Assembly: GCF_000499845.2 (NCBI RefSeq)
Contig: NC_023759.2
Coordinates: 44,920,672-44,984,671 of the forward strand
Origin: Phaseolus vulgaris
Lineage: Eukaryota > Streptophyta > Magnoliopsida > Fabales > Fabaceae
Direction of reading: 5' to 3'
DNA: 64,000 bases
Positions 9,880 to 22,695 of this stretch are shown piece after piece (positions within the stretch are counted from its first letter, which is position 1; each line of letters starts with the position of its first letter). Below the pieces are notes generated by a model that did not search any database, was not told the DNA's origin, and saw only the letters and a program-made list of their open reading frames with translations. The translations under genes were made by a program, and so were the position numbers.

Positions 9880-12800
9880 ATGTTTCCTGTTTGCAACCTT
9901 TCTCCTCTTTCTCTGCAACCGGTCAGGGTGGTTCCGATTCCCGGAAAACCTACCAGACACTCTTCGTTTCTCTCGGTCACCAACTCCGGCGAGAGAATCA
10001 GCACGCGCAAAAGTAACATTTCGCCATTCGAATCGCGAATCTCACTCGTTTTCGCTCTCGCTTCTCAAGCCAACTCTCTCTCCCAGCGACGTAATTGTTT
10101 TTCGCCATCCAACTTTGTGATTTCTCTCCTTCTCTTCACTCTGCAATCTCCCTAACTAATAACTACTTTTCTTGCCGCAGTTCTAACTGACGTCGCTGCC
10201 GAGACTGCCAAATACTTATTTCCGAAGAGATTCGAAAGCCGTAATCTCGAGGAGGCGTTGATGAGTGGTACTTAATTAATTTTCGTCCTATAAAATGAAA
10301 ATTGCTGTTATGATGTTCTCTTTTCTTGCGTATTTAATTATTTCGATGTTGGGAGCTTCGTTGCAGTTCCGGACCTTGAGACTGTCGTGTTCAAAGTTCT
10401 GAGTAGAAGGGACCAGTATGAGATTAGGGAAGTTGAGGTGCGTGTGTGTGCTAGCTTTCTTTTCTTTGATATAAATTTTACACTTCAATTCATTTTTTTT
10501 TAATTCTACACATATCTGTTTTCTAATATTTAACGCTAGAGTAAATTATGCTTATCATCTATGAGATTTTGTGAAAATGTCTTCCAAACTGCCATTCGGA
10601 ACCTTGAGCCCGTCGAGTTCAAACTCTTCAAACTGTTTTAACATTTACAACAACCTCTCTTATCCGATAGCAAGGAGTAATGTTTTCAAACAAGGAAGAG
10701 GGTTAGTGTAATGTATAAGTGTCCGTATAATGTTTTTCAAACAATTAAAAGATGTTAGTGTAGGGGGTAAAAAAACACAGAATTATAATTTCAAGAAAAT
10801 CCTAATAGATAGTTAGCGTATTTACGGTATGCTTCTTGTTATGTTTCTAATATAATCTTTGTTTATATTATTTTTGTAATTGTTGCCCTTAGACAATGGT
10901 CAGCCAAATCTAATAAGTTATTGCATTTAGGGATAGAACATTGGAACTTATGGCGTGATGTATTATGCTTCTGTATTTAAAAGACTCAGTTTACTTGATA
11001 TTCTTAGTATTTATAGGTATGTTGTTAATTAATTCTTTACATTTCTATGCAATGCTAAGTGCTTTGTTGTCACTAACAAACCATCCGGTACTGGGAACGT
11101 CTCCCTCGATCTGATGATTATCTTTGCAGCCTTACTTTGTGGCAGAGGCAACAATGCCTGGGAAGAGGGGATTTGATTTCAATGGTGCTTCTCAGTCCTT
11201 TAATGTCTTAGCTGAGTACCTTTTCGGTAAGGTAGTTATATATTTTAGAATTAACGACATTCATACATTTTAAAATTTTACTGTGTTGCATTCGATCACT
11301 ACCTATTTTTGTTTTCCCATTTTATTTTGAGAGAAGACAGAAGGTATAGATGTGTGCTGTTGTTTTCATGGTAGAATACAAAGAATGAGAAAATGGAGAT
11401 GACTACACCTGTTTTCACAAGTAAGAATCAATCTGAAGGGGTTAAAATGGATATGACAACTCCTGTGTTGACAACAAAGGTATTATGTTTATTTTATGGA
11501 TTTTGTGAAATATCTCATTTACAATCTTTATCTTATTTATTTTTATTTGCATTGCCAGCAAGTTTAGTATAATTATATTTTTTTATATAATATGAATCCG
11601 TTTCAGCAAACATAACTTAGCAACGTACCTTTTACATATGGCTATACTTAAACTGCCAAAGCTAAATTTCTGTTGGTGCAACCGTGCAATAGTTTGTTAA
11701 AACATTTTCAATAATGGCTGTGAAATAATTGCACCTAACTTATTTTCATGGTCTGAACTTTTAATGTACTATAATTCACAATTTAAAACCATGTCTCTGT
11801 AATTCAGGTTCAATTGAAATAAATCTCTCATAATGATTCAGCAATGTCTGGACTACCCTGGCATATTTTTTCAAGCTGATTTTTCATAACTTTATCCAAA
11901 TGCATAGTTAAAGGTGACGCCTGAAAATTCTATCAAATTCACAGGTTCATTGACGTATGGGCTAATTAGTATGTAAAGTTTAAGTGCCTGAGATTGGATA
12001 AATTGATACCATTTTTAATCTTATGAATCACCTATATCTATCCCAATTAGATGACATTATAACATCACACTATTATTTTAACCATTTAGGCCACAGGTTC
12101 CTCTTTCATTGTTTTCCCCCCTTTGTTTTCTATGTTATGATATAGCCATGTGTACAAGTGTCACTTTGCACTTAACTGTGTGGATTTTGTGATATTATTT
12201 TCTGGAAGTTCTATATTTAATAATCAATAAATCTATTTGATTAGGACTTATTTTTCTATATTTATATTTGTAATTTATGATGTTCTAATTTATCAATGTA
12301 TTATCTTAGATTGGAGATCAAGACAAGTGGAGAATGTCTTTCGTCATGCCATCAAAGTATGGTGCTAACTTGCCACTGCCTAAAGATTCCTCTGTGACAA
12401 TTAAAGAGGTGCCCAGAAAAATCGTTGCTGTAGTCTCCTTTTCAGGTGCGCTCTTGCCTTGATATATTTCATAAATAACTTGTATACAAACGTAATTTAA
12501 TTTAATTTCCCCCCGTTGTCTGTTATTTGGGTTTTATATGTGGAAACCCATTACTAGTGTAAATATTTAAGTACTAGATGAAGCACAGATACTACACTGT
12601 TGGTTTATTTCAAATTTTCAATCACATGTATATTTCTATGTATTTACGTGTGTAGAATCATCGCGATCTGTTCCATTTTATTCTGAGTAGATGTGTTGCA
12701 TTTTTGTTTCAATTGAATACTGGTATGCCTGGGCATGAATCACAGTTGGCTAACCATAAAGTTATACAATATAAATTAGACCTCTTAAATATTTGTTTTT

Positions 12801-13156
12801 CGGCATATATGCATAAATTTTTGTTCAATTTAAAAGGGCTCGATCAAAGAAATAATTTTCTTGCCTTTGAGAATCAGGTTTTGTGAACGATGAACAAATT
12901 AAGCAGCGCGAACTGAAATTACGAGAAGCTTTAAAAAGTGACAGTCAGTTTAAAATTAAAGAGGGAACTTCAATAGAAGTTGCACAGGTTAGAATCTTAA
13001 TGCAATATTGGTGTTGAAGGGAGGTTTACCCTTTGATATTTTTCTTCTTCAAATATCAATTGCTCTTTTATTTGCTTGCAGTATAATCCACCGTTTACTC
13101 TTCCATTTCAACGCCGTAATGAGATTGCATTGGAGGTGGAATGGAATAATAAGTAG
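9880..13156 (+). CDS. SOUL heme-binding family protein, probably plastid-targeted
   Basis: SOUL/HBP proteins bind heme or related tetrapyrroles, and plant members of this type are found in chloroplasts. Eight exons: 9880-10090, 10181-10267, 10367-10437, 11130-11231, 11375-11479, 12310-12445, 12878-12987 and 13082-13156 (TAG), all with GT/AG borders and a continuous frame, giving 298 residues. Residues about 1-65 are Ser/Arg-rich with few acidic residues, as in a transit peptide. The SOUL domain runs from about residue 100 to the end: [52 protein letters not shown], the repeated (K)Mx[16 protein letters not shown] and the final [20 protein letters not shown]. It closely resembles Arabidopsis At3g10130. 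The ATG at 9880 is preferred: an in-frame extension to 9769 has only a GTG and would include the transcript start. Intron 3 carries a fragment resembling exon 3 (10594-10632). Confidence 0.92.
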
Positions 13157-14235
13157 GAATAATATTCACCAATTTGAGGTACTTCTGAATTTCCATCATT
13201 GATGCTGTAAGCTGTAAGAGTTGGCCTGTTGAATATCATGTATCGGATTGCAATAATGAGAGAGGGAATTTTACAATCAATGATGGAGGATCTACTAATT
13301 AATGCATGTTTAAATCTAGCATTGTAAATGTCTGTTATATAATACGAAAATTACATTTCGTGTTTCCAGAGATGTTACATATAAAATAGCAGGAACTAGA
13401 AGACCTGCCAATAGTAGATTCCCCATCTTACTTTTTCTGTTATATATGCAGACACCTTTTGCTTCTATTTTTTTTATTACACTTCTCTGGTGGTGCTGAG
13501 ACGGGGAAGTTGGCTAATGATTTGACACCTTTATTTTTTTCCCTTTCGTTATTGTGCTTCTAAACTTGTGTCAAATGGAGGTTTATTCTTCATTGAATTT
13601 AGTCCTTGTTGTACATGTCAGATGTTAAGAAGGTCATGTTTTACAATTTGAAATATAGAATTTCTCCGCGTTTATTTATTCCCTTAAATTTTCTTGATCC
13701 GCTTTGAGGCATTAATGTTCCTTGCTATGTGATGAAAAACATAAAAGAAGATAGCTCAATCATCCATTCACAATGTAGAGAAAGATTATATTCTGTCTGA
13801 AATGATCAAGAACAATTCTGTATCTGATGCCCGAGTGATACCTATCTGATGCTCAAGCAGTGACGAAGTGACACCTATCTTAGTCCCAAACGGTTCCTTA
13901 ATGCCTTTGCACACAAAATGTTAGATCAATCACATAGGATGAAATAGTTCATGATTTTATTGCATCATAAAGATGTGCTTTGAATGCTGAAGTGAGACAG
14001 TGTTTGAACTAAATCAAAGACAATTCCTAAAACGAAATCAAACTCCACCCAATACGTGGCTATATATTTAGTAGGTGTATGTGTAACTCAACACGTCAAT
14101 TTCTTTTTTATCCTGGTTAACAGAGTGAAAATATGTATGATGGGCAATGACAAACTGTGTCCACTTTTGATATAAATGATGTGTCTGTTGACATGTATGG
14201 AAACCAATAGTTTATTATGATGTTAATAAGGGAAA
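13157..14235. other. 3' flank of the SOUL gene, intergenic
   Basis: This is AT-rich sequence holding the presumed SOUL 3' UTR and its downstream flank. No gene or clear repeat was recognised. Confidence 0.4.
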
Positions 14236-14239
14236 GATA

Positions 14240-14410
14240 CCCCCAGTAGGAGTTAGGCATAGTGGTAAGCAATCTTTGCTCCTAGTCCTAGGGGAGGATA
14301 AAGGTTTGTGCCCTGAAGATGCAACTTCTGAAGAGGACTAAACCTTATTGCTCCGCACCTGAAAGGACTAGTCTTACACTTAAAGGATGCGGGAATACCT
14401 GTGAAACAAA
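14240..14410 (+). mobile_element. Possible tRNA-derived SINE
   Basis: A pol III A-box-like motif (TTAGGCATAGTGG, 14253-14265) is followed at tRNA-like spacing by a weaker B-box-like motif (GGTTTGTGCCC, 14303-14313). The segment is more GC-rich than its surroundings and ends in an A-rich tail (AAACAAATAAATAA) near 14,400. An imperfect direct repeat (AGGGAAAGA before, AGGAAAAGA after) could be the target duplication. Each sign is weak alone. The call depends on finding more copies in the genome. Confidence 0.38.
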
Positions 14411-17400
14411 TAAATAACTAACAGGAAAAGAGTGTGAAGGACTGCATTATAAGGAATGGTATTTTACACAAGGCCACGTGTTGGTAAGCATGGTTGTTAT
14501 GTAGTAGATCTTACATTTTTTAAAGTTTATTTAAATTGAAATAAAGTATACTTGAAAAAGGAACAGTTGAGGTTACATGTCCGCTAGTTCTACTGGTTTA
14601 CTTGGACTTCAACATTTTCTCTTTTATCCTAACCCCTCTCCCCAAGTGAGTTGGATTATGTCAAAATCGGTTGCTCATTAACCTTACCCACCTTTTCCTT
14701 CTCTTTGTTGATTTCCTCTTCCTCTTCCTCTTTCTCTTTTTTATGAGTTTTTATTTATGCCTTGTCACTTCCAACTTCCTTTGTCTTTAGTGCATGACTC
14801 AAAAAACACCTTTTAGCCCTCTTATGAGTTTTACTACCTTTTTAGGTATGTGACTATTCCTCCCAGAAGTGTCTAATACGGTGGCTTTAACAAGATGGTG
14901 ATTGCAATGGGATTTTAACAACTGCACTGCAAATAAAGTCTACCCACATGGTAACTTGAGTTGCCTACTACGTCACACTAGTTGATTATTCACAAAAGCA
15001 ATTTAAAATGATAAATTTACTCTATCTTTTAGAACGTGATTCTGTGTCCTCACGTTTGCTTATTGGTATGGAATCTAAACATTTCAAGCTGTTGCAGCAA
15101 AACAGTAGCAGAAAGTTTTATTAATTGTTTGTATGGATACAGCGGTTAGTGCCAAAACATATCTTCTGAGATGGCGATCTTTAGTAGTTTCTCATACAAT
15201 TAGTTCAGTTGAACACCCATCATCCCCGTGCCTAATAAATTTTTAGATTAATGTGATACGTAAGTAGGAAATTTGATTAATATTGTATGGTTCTGGTAGA
15301 GTCAAATAATCATGCAGATCTAAGTGGTAGAGATTAAATCCGAATTAACATTAAAAAATAACATGGCTGTGATAGAAATGATAGATTTTACACTTTCAAA
15401 GAATATAGACGTTTTATCAGAAGTTGACCCTTCTCATCAGATTATGTATGGACTATGGAGTAGTGGCAATAATAGGAAGTTGATCCAATGCAATAACGAG
15501 AGCATTAGAGCAACACCATTGTAAATTTTCCCATAAACTCCAGTGTGAATGGCAAACATAATCATATTTTCTCCATTATTTATTCTTTTTCATGGAACTT
15601 GTATTTGCATTTGAAAAATCCGTGTGAATGCTCACTTTACCTTCAGGTTGGGTGGTAACAACTAATAAAAAACTATCAGTGATTTCTAACGGATTCATCA
15701 ACATATTATTTATAAGCATGCAGAAAATAATATATATTATATTTTACCTCATATTTATTAAGCTTTAACTCCACCCTCACATCTTTTCTTATTTCTTATG
15801 GTCACTCCGTTTTTATTTTACTTTTTAATTTAAATTAAATCATTTTTGTCTGTTTTCATAATTCAATTGATATAATTAAAATTGAAATAATTATAAATCT
15901 ACAGATGTAGAGTAAATTACAATAACTACTCCAAGAGTTTAAAATTACACAAATTTCTCACGTTATTTTTATCTTTACATTTTACCTCTCTTAATTGTTT
16001 TAAAAATATTATACCTTGGCATTTGTTTTACGTTAACATAACATAATTGTTTGAAAAACGTTATAGTATATCTATAAGGAGGAAACAGTTTGACTATACT
16101 TAAGAGATTAATCACACGGATCAAGAGTTTATAAAGTTATGAATATTTTATTTTTGTACCTATGATATAATTATATAAAAAAAACAATAGAAAGAGTTTT
16201 GTAGAAAATGAAAAATATGTAAAAATAAAATGATTCACAATTAATTGCAGGCATTAATTTTGTCTGTGTAAATGGCCATACACACACTCTCTCTCAAAAT
16301 AAAATAAAATAAAATTAAAAGCTTGTTTTATAATTTTTTAATAATATTTTTTTATTTTAATAATTATTATAATGTCTAATTTTATTATTATAAAAAAATG
16401 GATATACATACGCATAGATATTTCCCCTCGTAATCTAATTCAGAAGGGGACATAAACTTAATTTATAAAATGAATAACTGAGGGGAGTTTGAGGTTTTAC
16501 TCGAGGTTTTTGTTCAATTTCAAATTTTATAAAGATAGGAGATTATTCATCTCATTTTAAACCTAGAGTAGTTCACAAGCCTATATCCTAGTATTTGGAC
16601 AGAAAATTTAACAATTTCCAAGAAAATTAAAATATATTAAATTTGAATTACTTTTATCATAAATTGTTTATTTTTAAAAAAAAAATAGATAAGTAAATTC
16701 AAATTAAATTTCTTATTTATATTAAGTATTCAATTTATCACAAAATACAAAAATTATTACTTTGACAAATAAAAATTGAAAAATGTCTCTGGTCTACATC
16801 GTGGTAAATAATCCCTACAATGATAACTAAAAGAAAAATTATGTCAACATCTATTAAAAAACTATGACTTAAATGAGTTCAAAAATAATTTTGTCACGTT
16901 TTTTTTTAATCAGCAATAATTTTGTTACGTTGATAGATGAAATATTGAATAACGTTTGTTTCAGAATAATAGTTTGTCAACTATGATTGACGTTAGTTAA
17001 AAATAACCTAACTGATATCAACCGAAAATAATAAATATTAATATTAATTGAAAAAATTATATTTAATGTTAGTGAAAAAATTGTTGATGCTAATTAAATA
17101 AATCTTAATTAACATAAGCTAAAAAATAATACTAACTTAAATTCACAAAAACAAAACTGAGAATAAGGATGACTCAAAAATAATTACTACCCACTTTAAA
17201 CTTTAACTTATGAGAAATATTTGTTGACATGATTATGTCGAACAAATGATTATTCCACATTAGTTGAACTGACAACATAATTACCAAAGTTAAACAAAAA
17301 ATTATCCTAATCAAAATTGAACGGAAAAAAATGAAAAAAAAAAATCTTACTTCCTTAATAAAATTTGAAGTTCTATAACTTTAAAGAGTCAAATTTGTTT

Positions 17401-18069
17401 CCTAAATTTAAAAAATTTCAATATCTTCTAAAATTTTATATCTAAACAATATATTTTGTTTATTTTAAATATTTATAAAAATATGTCTCTTAAAAATTTC
17501 TCTTCAAAATTAAAATAAACAAACCAATTCTTTATCATTTGTTGGATGTTAGCAGCTGAGTTGAGCATCAAGCTTTTGCAGTATTTTACTATCTCAAGTC
17601 ACATATAACGTTTGCATCTCTATATTTGCTGCATGCAATTGTAGTTATCCCCCCTCTCCCCAATGGATTATATTTAAAATACAGGGTATGGTAATCTGGA
17701 GAAGAGATTATCTTAAGGTTAAAGATGGTGAATTAGATTTTGTAGAAGAAATCAGTTATCAAGAAAGTTTGCACAAATAACGTTGGTTATAAAAAAAAAT
17801 ACAAATATGAGTGGATTTTAACTATTTTTTCATTAATCATATTTTTCATTTATTTATAATATCTATTGAGATTCTTAGATGAAAAACAAAAAAACTTGAA
17901 ATTGATGATTCGATATCAATATTTTATATAAGAAAGTTAGAATTTTGTTATAGTTTTGTTTTTAAAAAATATTGGAGAGGAAAGAATATATAAGTTATTT
18001 TTAAATGTGAGATATTGAACGTACTGAACGGTAATTAGAATGCGAGTCTTCTTTTTTATATATGATTAG
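14411..18069. other. Intergenic, AT-rich
   Basis: No coding sequence was recognised and there are no long open frames. Composition is strongly AT-rich from about 15,700. An AAAAT-type pentamer run lies near 16,297-16,316. Confidence 0.4.
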
Positions 18070-18430
18070 TGTTGATGAATTCACATTGACTAGAAATTAG
18101 AGCATTTTATAGTATATAAATGGGTACAAATCTCACCTCATAAATCAGTTTTATGAGTTTGAGTTTCCTAATATGGTATCAGAGTCATTTAAAGTCTATC
18201 ATAGCGAATATTTGATGAGCTTATCAAGTCACCTATTATCGGACTGCTATCGGACTATCCATAAATATATTGTCTCATGCACGAGTGGTCACTCTCGACG
18301 TGAAGAAGTGTGTTGGAGATTTCACATCCACTAAATATTAGAGTATTTTATAATATATAACTGAGTACAAACTTTATGTCATAAGTCGGTTTTATTAGTT
18401 TCACTTAAGTGTAAAGTTAAATTCCTAATA
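18070..18430 (+). mobile_element. Complete TRIM retroelement
   Basis: This is a terminal-repeat retrotransposon in miniature, 361 bp. LTR1 (18070-18173, about 104 bp) and LTR2 (18311-18430, 120 bp) are alike, both starting TGTTG and sharing the core ATTAGAGyATTTTATArTATATAA (in parts) and the end CCTAATA. LTR1 is followed at once by TGGTATCAGAGTC, a primer-binding site for initiator tRNA-Met as in copia-type elements. About 137 bp of internal non-coding sequence ends in a purine-rich GTGAAGAAG before LTR2. A perfect 5-bp duplication ATTAG flanks it (18065-18069, 18431-18435). LTR2 has an extra piece of about 16-20 bp near its end. The element has no coding capacity, so it would need enzymes from another element. 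Confidence 0.82.
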
Positions 18431-18718
18431 ATTAGTGTGATAGAGTAATACTTAAAATCCTAACCATATCAATTAGAAACCTGCCTCTCTCTCTCCTCCC
18501 TTTCTTGCACACTTTCTTAGTTTGTTCTGTATTACTTGCGGACAGTTTTGGTTTGATGTAATGAGAACACAAAGTTAGCCTAGAGGAGAAGATACCGAAA
18601 ATGAAGTCTAAGTATTTTTTTTTCATCTAATGTGTATCTCTTGTTACACTGTATAAGGCAAGCTAGAAAAAAAAGGGAAATTTAAGCATGAAACTGCATT
18701 TGAACTTCAAATACATTG

Positions 18719-19198
18719 CTACTTTACTTCAGGTATGCTTTCCAAAGCTGGTTTCCACCCTTGTGAGACATCTTCATTCTTTTGAGACAAATCTTCACCC
18801 TTAACATCATCAGCTAGAGACAACATCTTACTCACTGAAAACCCTCCATTCTGCAACATATTCTGCAGCTCTTGCTTACTAATAACAACCTTAATCCTGA
18901 CCACGTTACTTTTCTGTACATCATCTTGGACTTCTGGATCCGCGAACCTCACCTTCTTGTTGGTTTTTGGTGATGGTGGTGGTGGTGGTGGTAGAGGCAC
19001 AAGGTAGTACAACTGCCCTCCAACTAACTTTGTTTGTGGCTCAAGATACCGCAGGACTGTGAGAGATTCAGATACTGCATGCCCAGAAAATTGTACCAAA
19101 ACCTCTTCCACTTTGATGGGCGTTTTGTATTCAAGAATTTTCCCATCTGTTTTCATGATTGTCACAACGTTCTCTTGCAGCACCAAGCAATTTCCCAT
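18719..19198 (-). CDS. DUF4228 / PADRE-family small protein
   Basis: The product has 159 residues. It begins MGNCLVLQENVVTIMKTDGK, the standard opening of DUF4228 (PADRE) proteins, a plant family often induced by stress and pathogens whose biochemical role is not established. Gly2 with Asn3-Cys4 fits N-myristoylation and possible palmitoylation, implying membrane attachment. Next come a hydrophilic conserved block (residues about 20-68, ending GGQLYYLVPLP), a run of prolines (about 67-75) and KTNKKVRFADPE. The Met at 19198 is preferred over an in-frame upstream Met (19267), since only it exposes the MGN motif. It is a single exon. An AT-rich TAAATATT at about 19,293 could be the TATA region. 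Confidence 0.85.
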   Translation of the reverse strand: MGNCLVLQENVVTIMKTDGKILEYKTPIKVEEVLVQFSGHAVSESLTVLRYLEPQTKLVGGQLYYLVPLPPPPPPSPKTNKKVRFADPEVQDDVQKSNVVRIKVVISKQELQNMLQNGGFSVSKMLSLADDVKGEDLSQKNEDVSQGWKPALESIPEVK

Positions 19199-20690
19199 GG
19201 CTTTTCTGTAGTGATTTTCTTGATGGTGGTTTATAAGTAACAAGCAATTTCGGTTTTGTGAATGCAAGAAAATTACCTATGAAACGTGCAATATTTAAGC
19301 CGATGGCTTTGGAAAAATACCCTCATGTTGTAACAAGTATTACCAAAATACCTTTTGCTCTTTTTTCTTTTTTGTCTTCTTTTGGAACTTGCATTATCTC
19401 CTAGCCTCCTTAGGCGGCTAATTACAAAATTCTTTTTTACATGCTTCACCTACAATTTAATAAATATTAATATTTTAATTATTATTTATTAATATTTTAA
19501 TTATTTTAAAAAAAAATATTTTTTAAATTTGAAAATTATTTATTGAAGATTTTTTTTATTGTATTAATATTTTATTATGAGTGTAAGATGGAATGAGGTG
19601 AGAAAATATCATAATCCGACTGCTGATTACTATCACATAGCGTGTTGATTAATTAAAAATAAATTATTTTAATTATTTTCCATTTAATTAGAGTTTTGAG
19701 AGAGAAAAGGTGAGATTTTGCATAGAAGTATAATTGTGTTGTGTTGGAAAAAATAAAAATAAAAAATAAAAAAGTGGATTTTGGGCGGTGGAAGGTGCAC
19801 TTGAGCATGTTGGATGGGAGTGGGGTCCTGAAAAGCTGAAGTGGTTGACCACTTGTGCACTATGGATTTAGTTGTGTTGACTAAATCTGTGCCACACTTA
19901 CTATTTCCTCCTCTGCCATCTCTACTGTTACATCAAATAAAAACATACTCATTAAAGTCGGCAACAGTGTTCAAACTTGAAAACATGTTGCAAACGTTCC
20001 TCCTTTGTCTTTTGCCTAAATAATTATGAAAATGTTCTTAATTTGCTAAAGAGATGGCATATATGTTGGGACAACAAAAGCATTGCTTATGTCAGTCAAT
20101 CAGCAAGCATGTATATGGACCTAACTTTGTTATGTTGCACTTGTTAAAGCTACGTACCAAAATGCAGGATTAGTAACAAATTGCAGAACATGGTCTGAAT
20201 TATGTAGAACATAATGTTCTTTTCAGGGTAATGCAAAAGAAGCTTGTAACGTTTTGGTATACATGAGAAAAGAATAAAGAAACAGAAAAGAAATCTCATT
20301 AAAGAATTATAAAACTCGTATTATGAAACATAAACGGAGGAAGAGGTCTTGTGAACACATATACGAATTGCATGTGTGGAGGTACAGGGAGAAGTTTGAA
20401 CAAATTACTATTATTTTTTTTTTCTATTTTTTCTCAGAAAATGTGACAATTTATCTAAATTTGTTTAGTTCGTTCATGCACCACTTGATTTAAGGAAATT
20501 TGGATACCAAATTGATTATCACAATAAAATTAATTTATAATCAACCCTCAATCAAGTCATTAAGAAGATATAAAATCAATTCTAATTCACATGCTAAAGT
20601 TTTATATTCAGCTTATCAAGAGTTTCTCGAGAGGGTAGATTATTTTTTTAATGCTAAAATATAAGAGAATTGCAAAGATAAATTATGTAG
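19199..20690. other. Intergenic
   Basis: This holds the upstream region of the DUF4228 gene, then AT-rich sequence. A short hairpin AAGTGGT-TG-ACCACTT contains a W-box core (TTGACC) at about 19,838-19,853, too far away to tie to the gene. Nothing else was recognised. Confidence 0.35.
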
Positions 20691-20695
20691 TCAAT

Positions 20696-21298
20696 TATTT
20701 TTGGGAATACCTTCTTAATTAATGGGAGACCATGACCAATGAATCTTGATAATTGATCCATCGAGTATATTTAATGATGTACATTTCAAAGTCTACAAAG
20801 TTCAATCTAAAAAGTTGAAGATAGTATTTTAAATGTATCTTGAAAATGCGATAAACATTAATTATCCATTAATTCTTTGTGAAGAAGTCTTCCTCTTCGT
20901 TATCTATACAAAAGGAACTTGTGAAAAAAAGAAAAGTAAGAAAGAGAAATAGCAACATAGAGAGTAAATAAAAGAATAGATCTCCACCATAGTGTGAGAT
21001 TAGAAATCTTAGTGAGATGTTAGAGATACTTTGTATTTCATCCTTCTTGGGTGTGATTAAGTGGTATCCTCGTAGAGTGAGAGAAACAAATATTGTAATT
21101 CTACTTTCACACTGAAGACATTTTTTGAACTAGGTTCCGTGAATTTTACTTCTTAAATTGAGAAAATTTTCTCACATTAAAAATTATCAGTGTCATTATT
21201 TTATCTTACTCTATTTTCTTCTATTTGCTTATTGTTTCCGTAAATATTAATTTTGTATCTACACCAAAGAAAAATAATTAGTTCTTATTTTTCCAACA
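20696..21298 (+). mobile_element. Probable solo LTR, copia type
   Basis: About 600 bp resembles one LTR: a start TTTTTGGGAATACC (degraded from TGTTGGGAATA), a TATA-like CTATACAAAAGG at about 20,903, then GAACTAGGTTCCGTG at about 21,130, a block common near the end of plant copia LTRs, and an end TTTTTCCAACA that mirrors the start. No matching second LTR or pol sequence is nearby and no clear target duplication is visible, so the start is approximate. Confidence 0.5.
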
Positions 21299-22249
21299 AT
21301 CATTGATCTTTTAGTATGAACTCTTTCGGCTGAAGTTCACTGCTATCAACAAGAAATATTCAAATTTCTAGATGTTTGTTTCAAATACAGCAAAACTCGT
21401 ATAACATGATAAACATTGGTGAGAGTAGAGATTAACTAACTCAGATGATGAACAATTTGAATTATATTCGGTCTAGTACTAATTAAATTAGTTGTTCATG
21501 TCCAAGGATGGGTTGAACTTCAATTAATTTTCATTGAGTTTGGTGAACTATTTAAATAAATAAAACTACTTAGTTTTCAATTCATAATACTTGAATTCCA
21601 AGGTTAAGAAAATTCAGGTTACTTACAAGTTGAAATACCAAATATTGATAACGTACAATATCATTATATAGTTATGCGCGTCATCCTAGTATATATATAT
21701 TGGGAGGAATTAAAGCTAAGAAACTACCAGAAAATTTACAAATTTATTGTTTGGGTTGGCAAATTCATTCAAATTCAAAAGCCGATGAAGGCTATGATTA
21801 ATCTGTCCCAACATGAAATCGATCCTCATTTCAAAAATGAAATTGAAATAATGAGTATACCCTCTTTATCCTCTTCTTGTGATAACAAATTCGATTGCTT
21901 GTGATGTATATTCTTATAATGCACGTTTAAAAATAGCAACACCTTCTTCCAATGGAAGTGTTGCTTTTAAGTTTTGATTTGGTATTGTTTGAAAACATCT
22001 GGTATATAGGAATCTAACACCACTTGGGAACCATAAATCAACAACGTCGTTATGTCCGTCCATTACATCGTCCTACATATTCCTTAGTATTGATTATATG
22101 GTTTGGTCTTGTGTCATTTTAGGTTAGTGGTGGTCCAGCTCACAACATTTTGAGCCAAATTACTCATTGCCATGCTTCAACAACATGCATATCCTTATAC
22201 TTCAAACGGAATTACTATCATTTTATAGTCTCAACCAAATTTTATAACG
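21299..22249. other. Intergenic
   Basis: No gene was recognised. An imperfect hairpin GCAACAC...GTGTTGC lies at about 21,938-21,966. The frame at 21,674-21,904 has no family resemblance and AT-driven composition. Confidence 0.35.
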
Positions 22250-22695
22250 GGTATTGAGGTTTACAGAACGATTGTCTTGTTCCTCCCTTCAATCGGTCGC
22301 TGTCACTCTCAACTTCCTATTTCGCCTTCCTCCTCTCGGTCGTCCGGTCTCACAAGCTGGGATGGTACCTATAGAAGGCACTCCGACGATCAAGTCAGTC
22401 AGGGTGTCGACACTCGGTTGTCAGAGTACTGTAATGACTACCTGATTTTTGAAATATGTGTTATTTAATTACCTTAATGGGCCTTCGTTGGTGGGTCGGA
22501 TTAGGAGGTTGATTCATGTTTAGGGTTGTGCTAAATAGCTCTTAATTATTAATTAATCATGTTGACTTAGTCAACCCATGGCTCGTCATCATAGATTGGT
22601 CAACCACGTGTTGTCGTGTGACCTTCTTATCATGGTCGAGTAGTTCGAGTTTCTGACCAACTCACCAAGTCGTTTGGTAGTGTCAGTACACTTAT
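22250..22695 (+). mobile_element. LTR fragment, probably Ty3/gypsy
   Basis: This is an island of markedly higher GC content in AT-rich DNA. It contains GGCACTCCGACGATCAAGTC followed by AGTCAGG, a string I know from many plant, notably legume, LTRs. It ends near GTGTCAGTACA. No internal domain, second LTR or clear target duplication was found. It is most likely a solo or broken LTR with approximate borders. The two overlapping short frames here are by-products of its composition. Confidence 0.5.

Noticed and set aside
19199..19267. 23-residue N-terminal extension of the DUF4228 protein
   Set aside because: It would hide the MGNC N-terminus that is characteristic of the family and needed for myristoylation.
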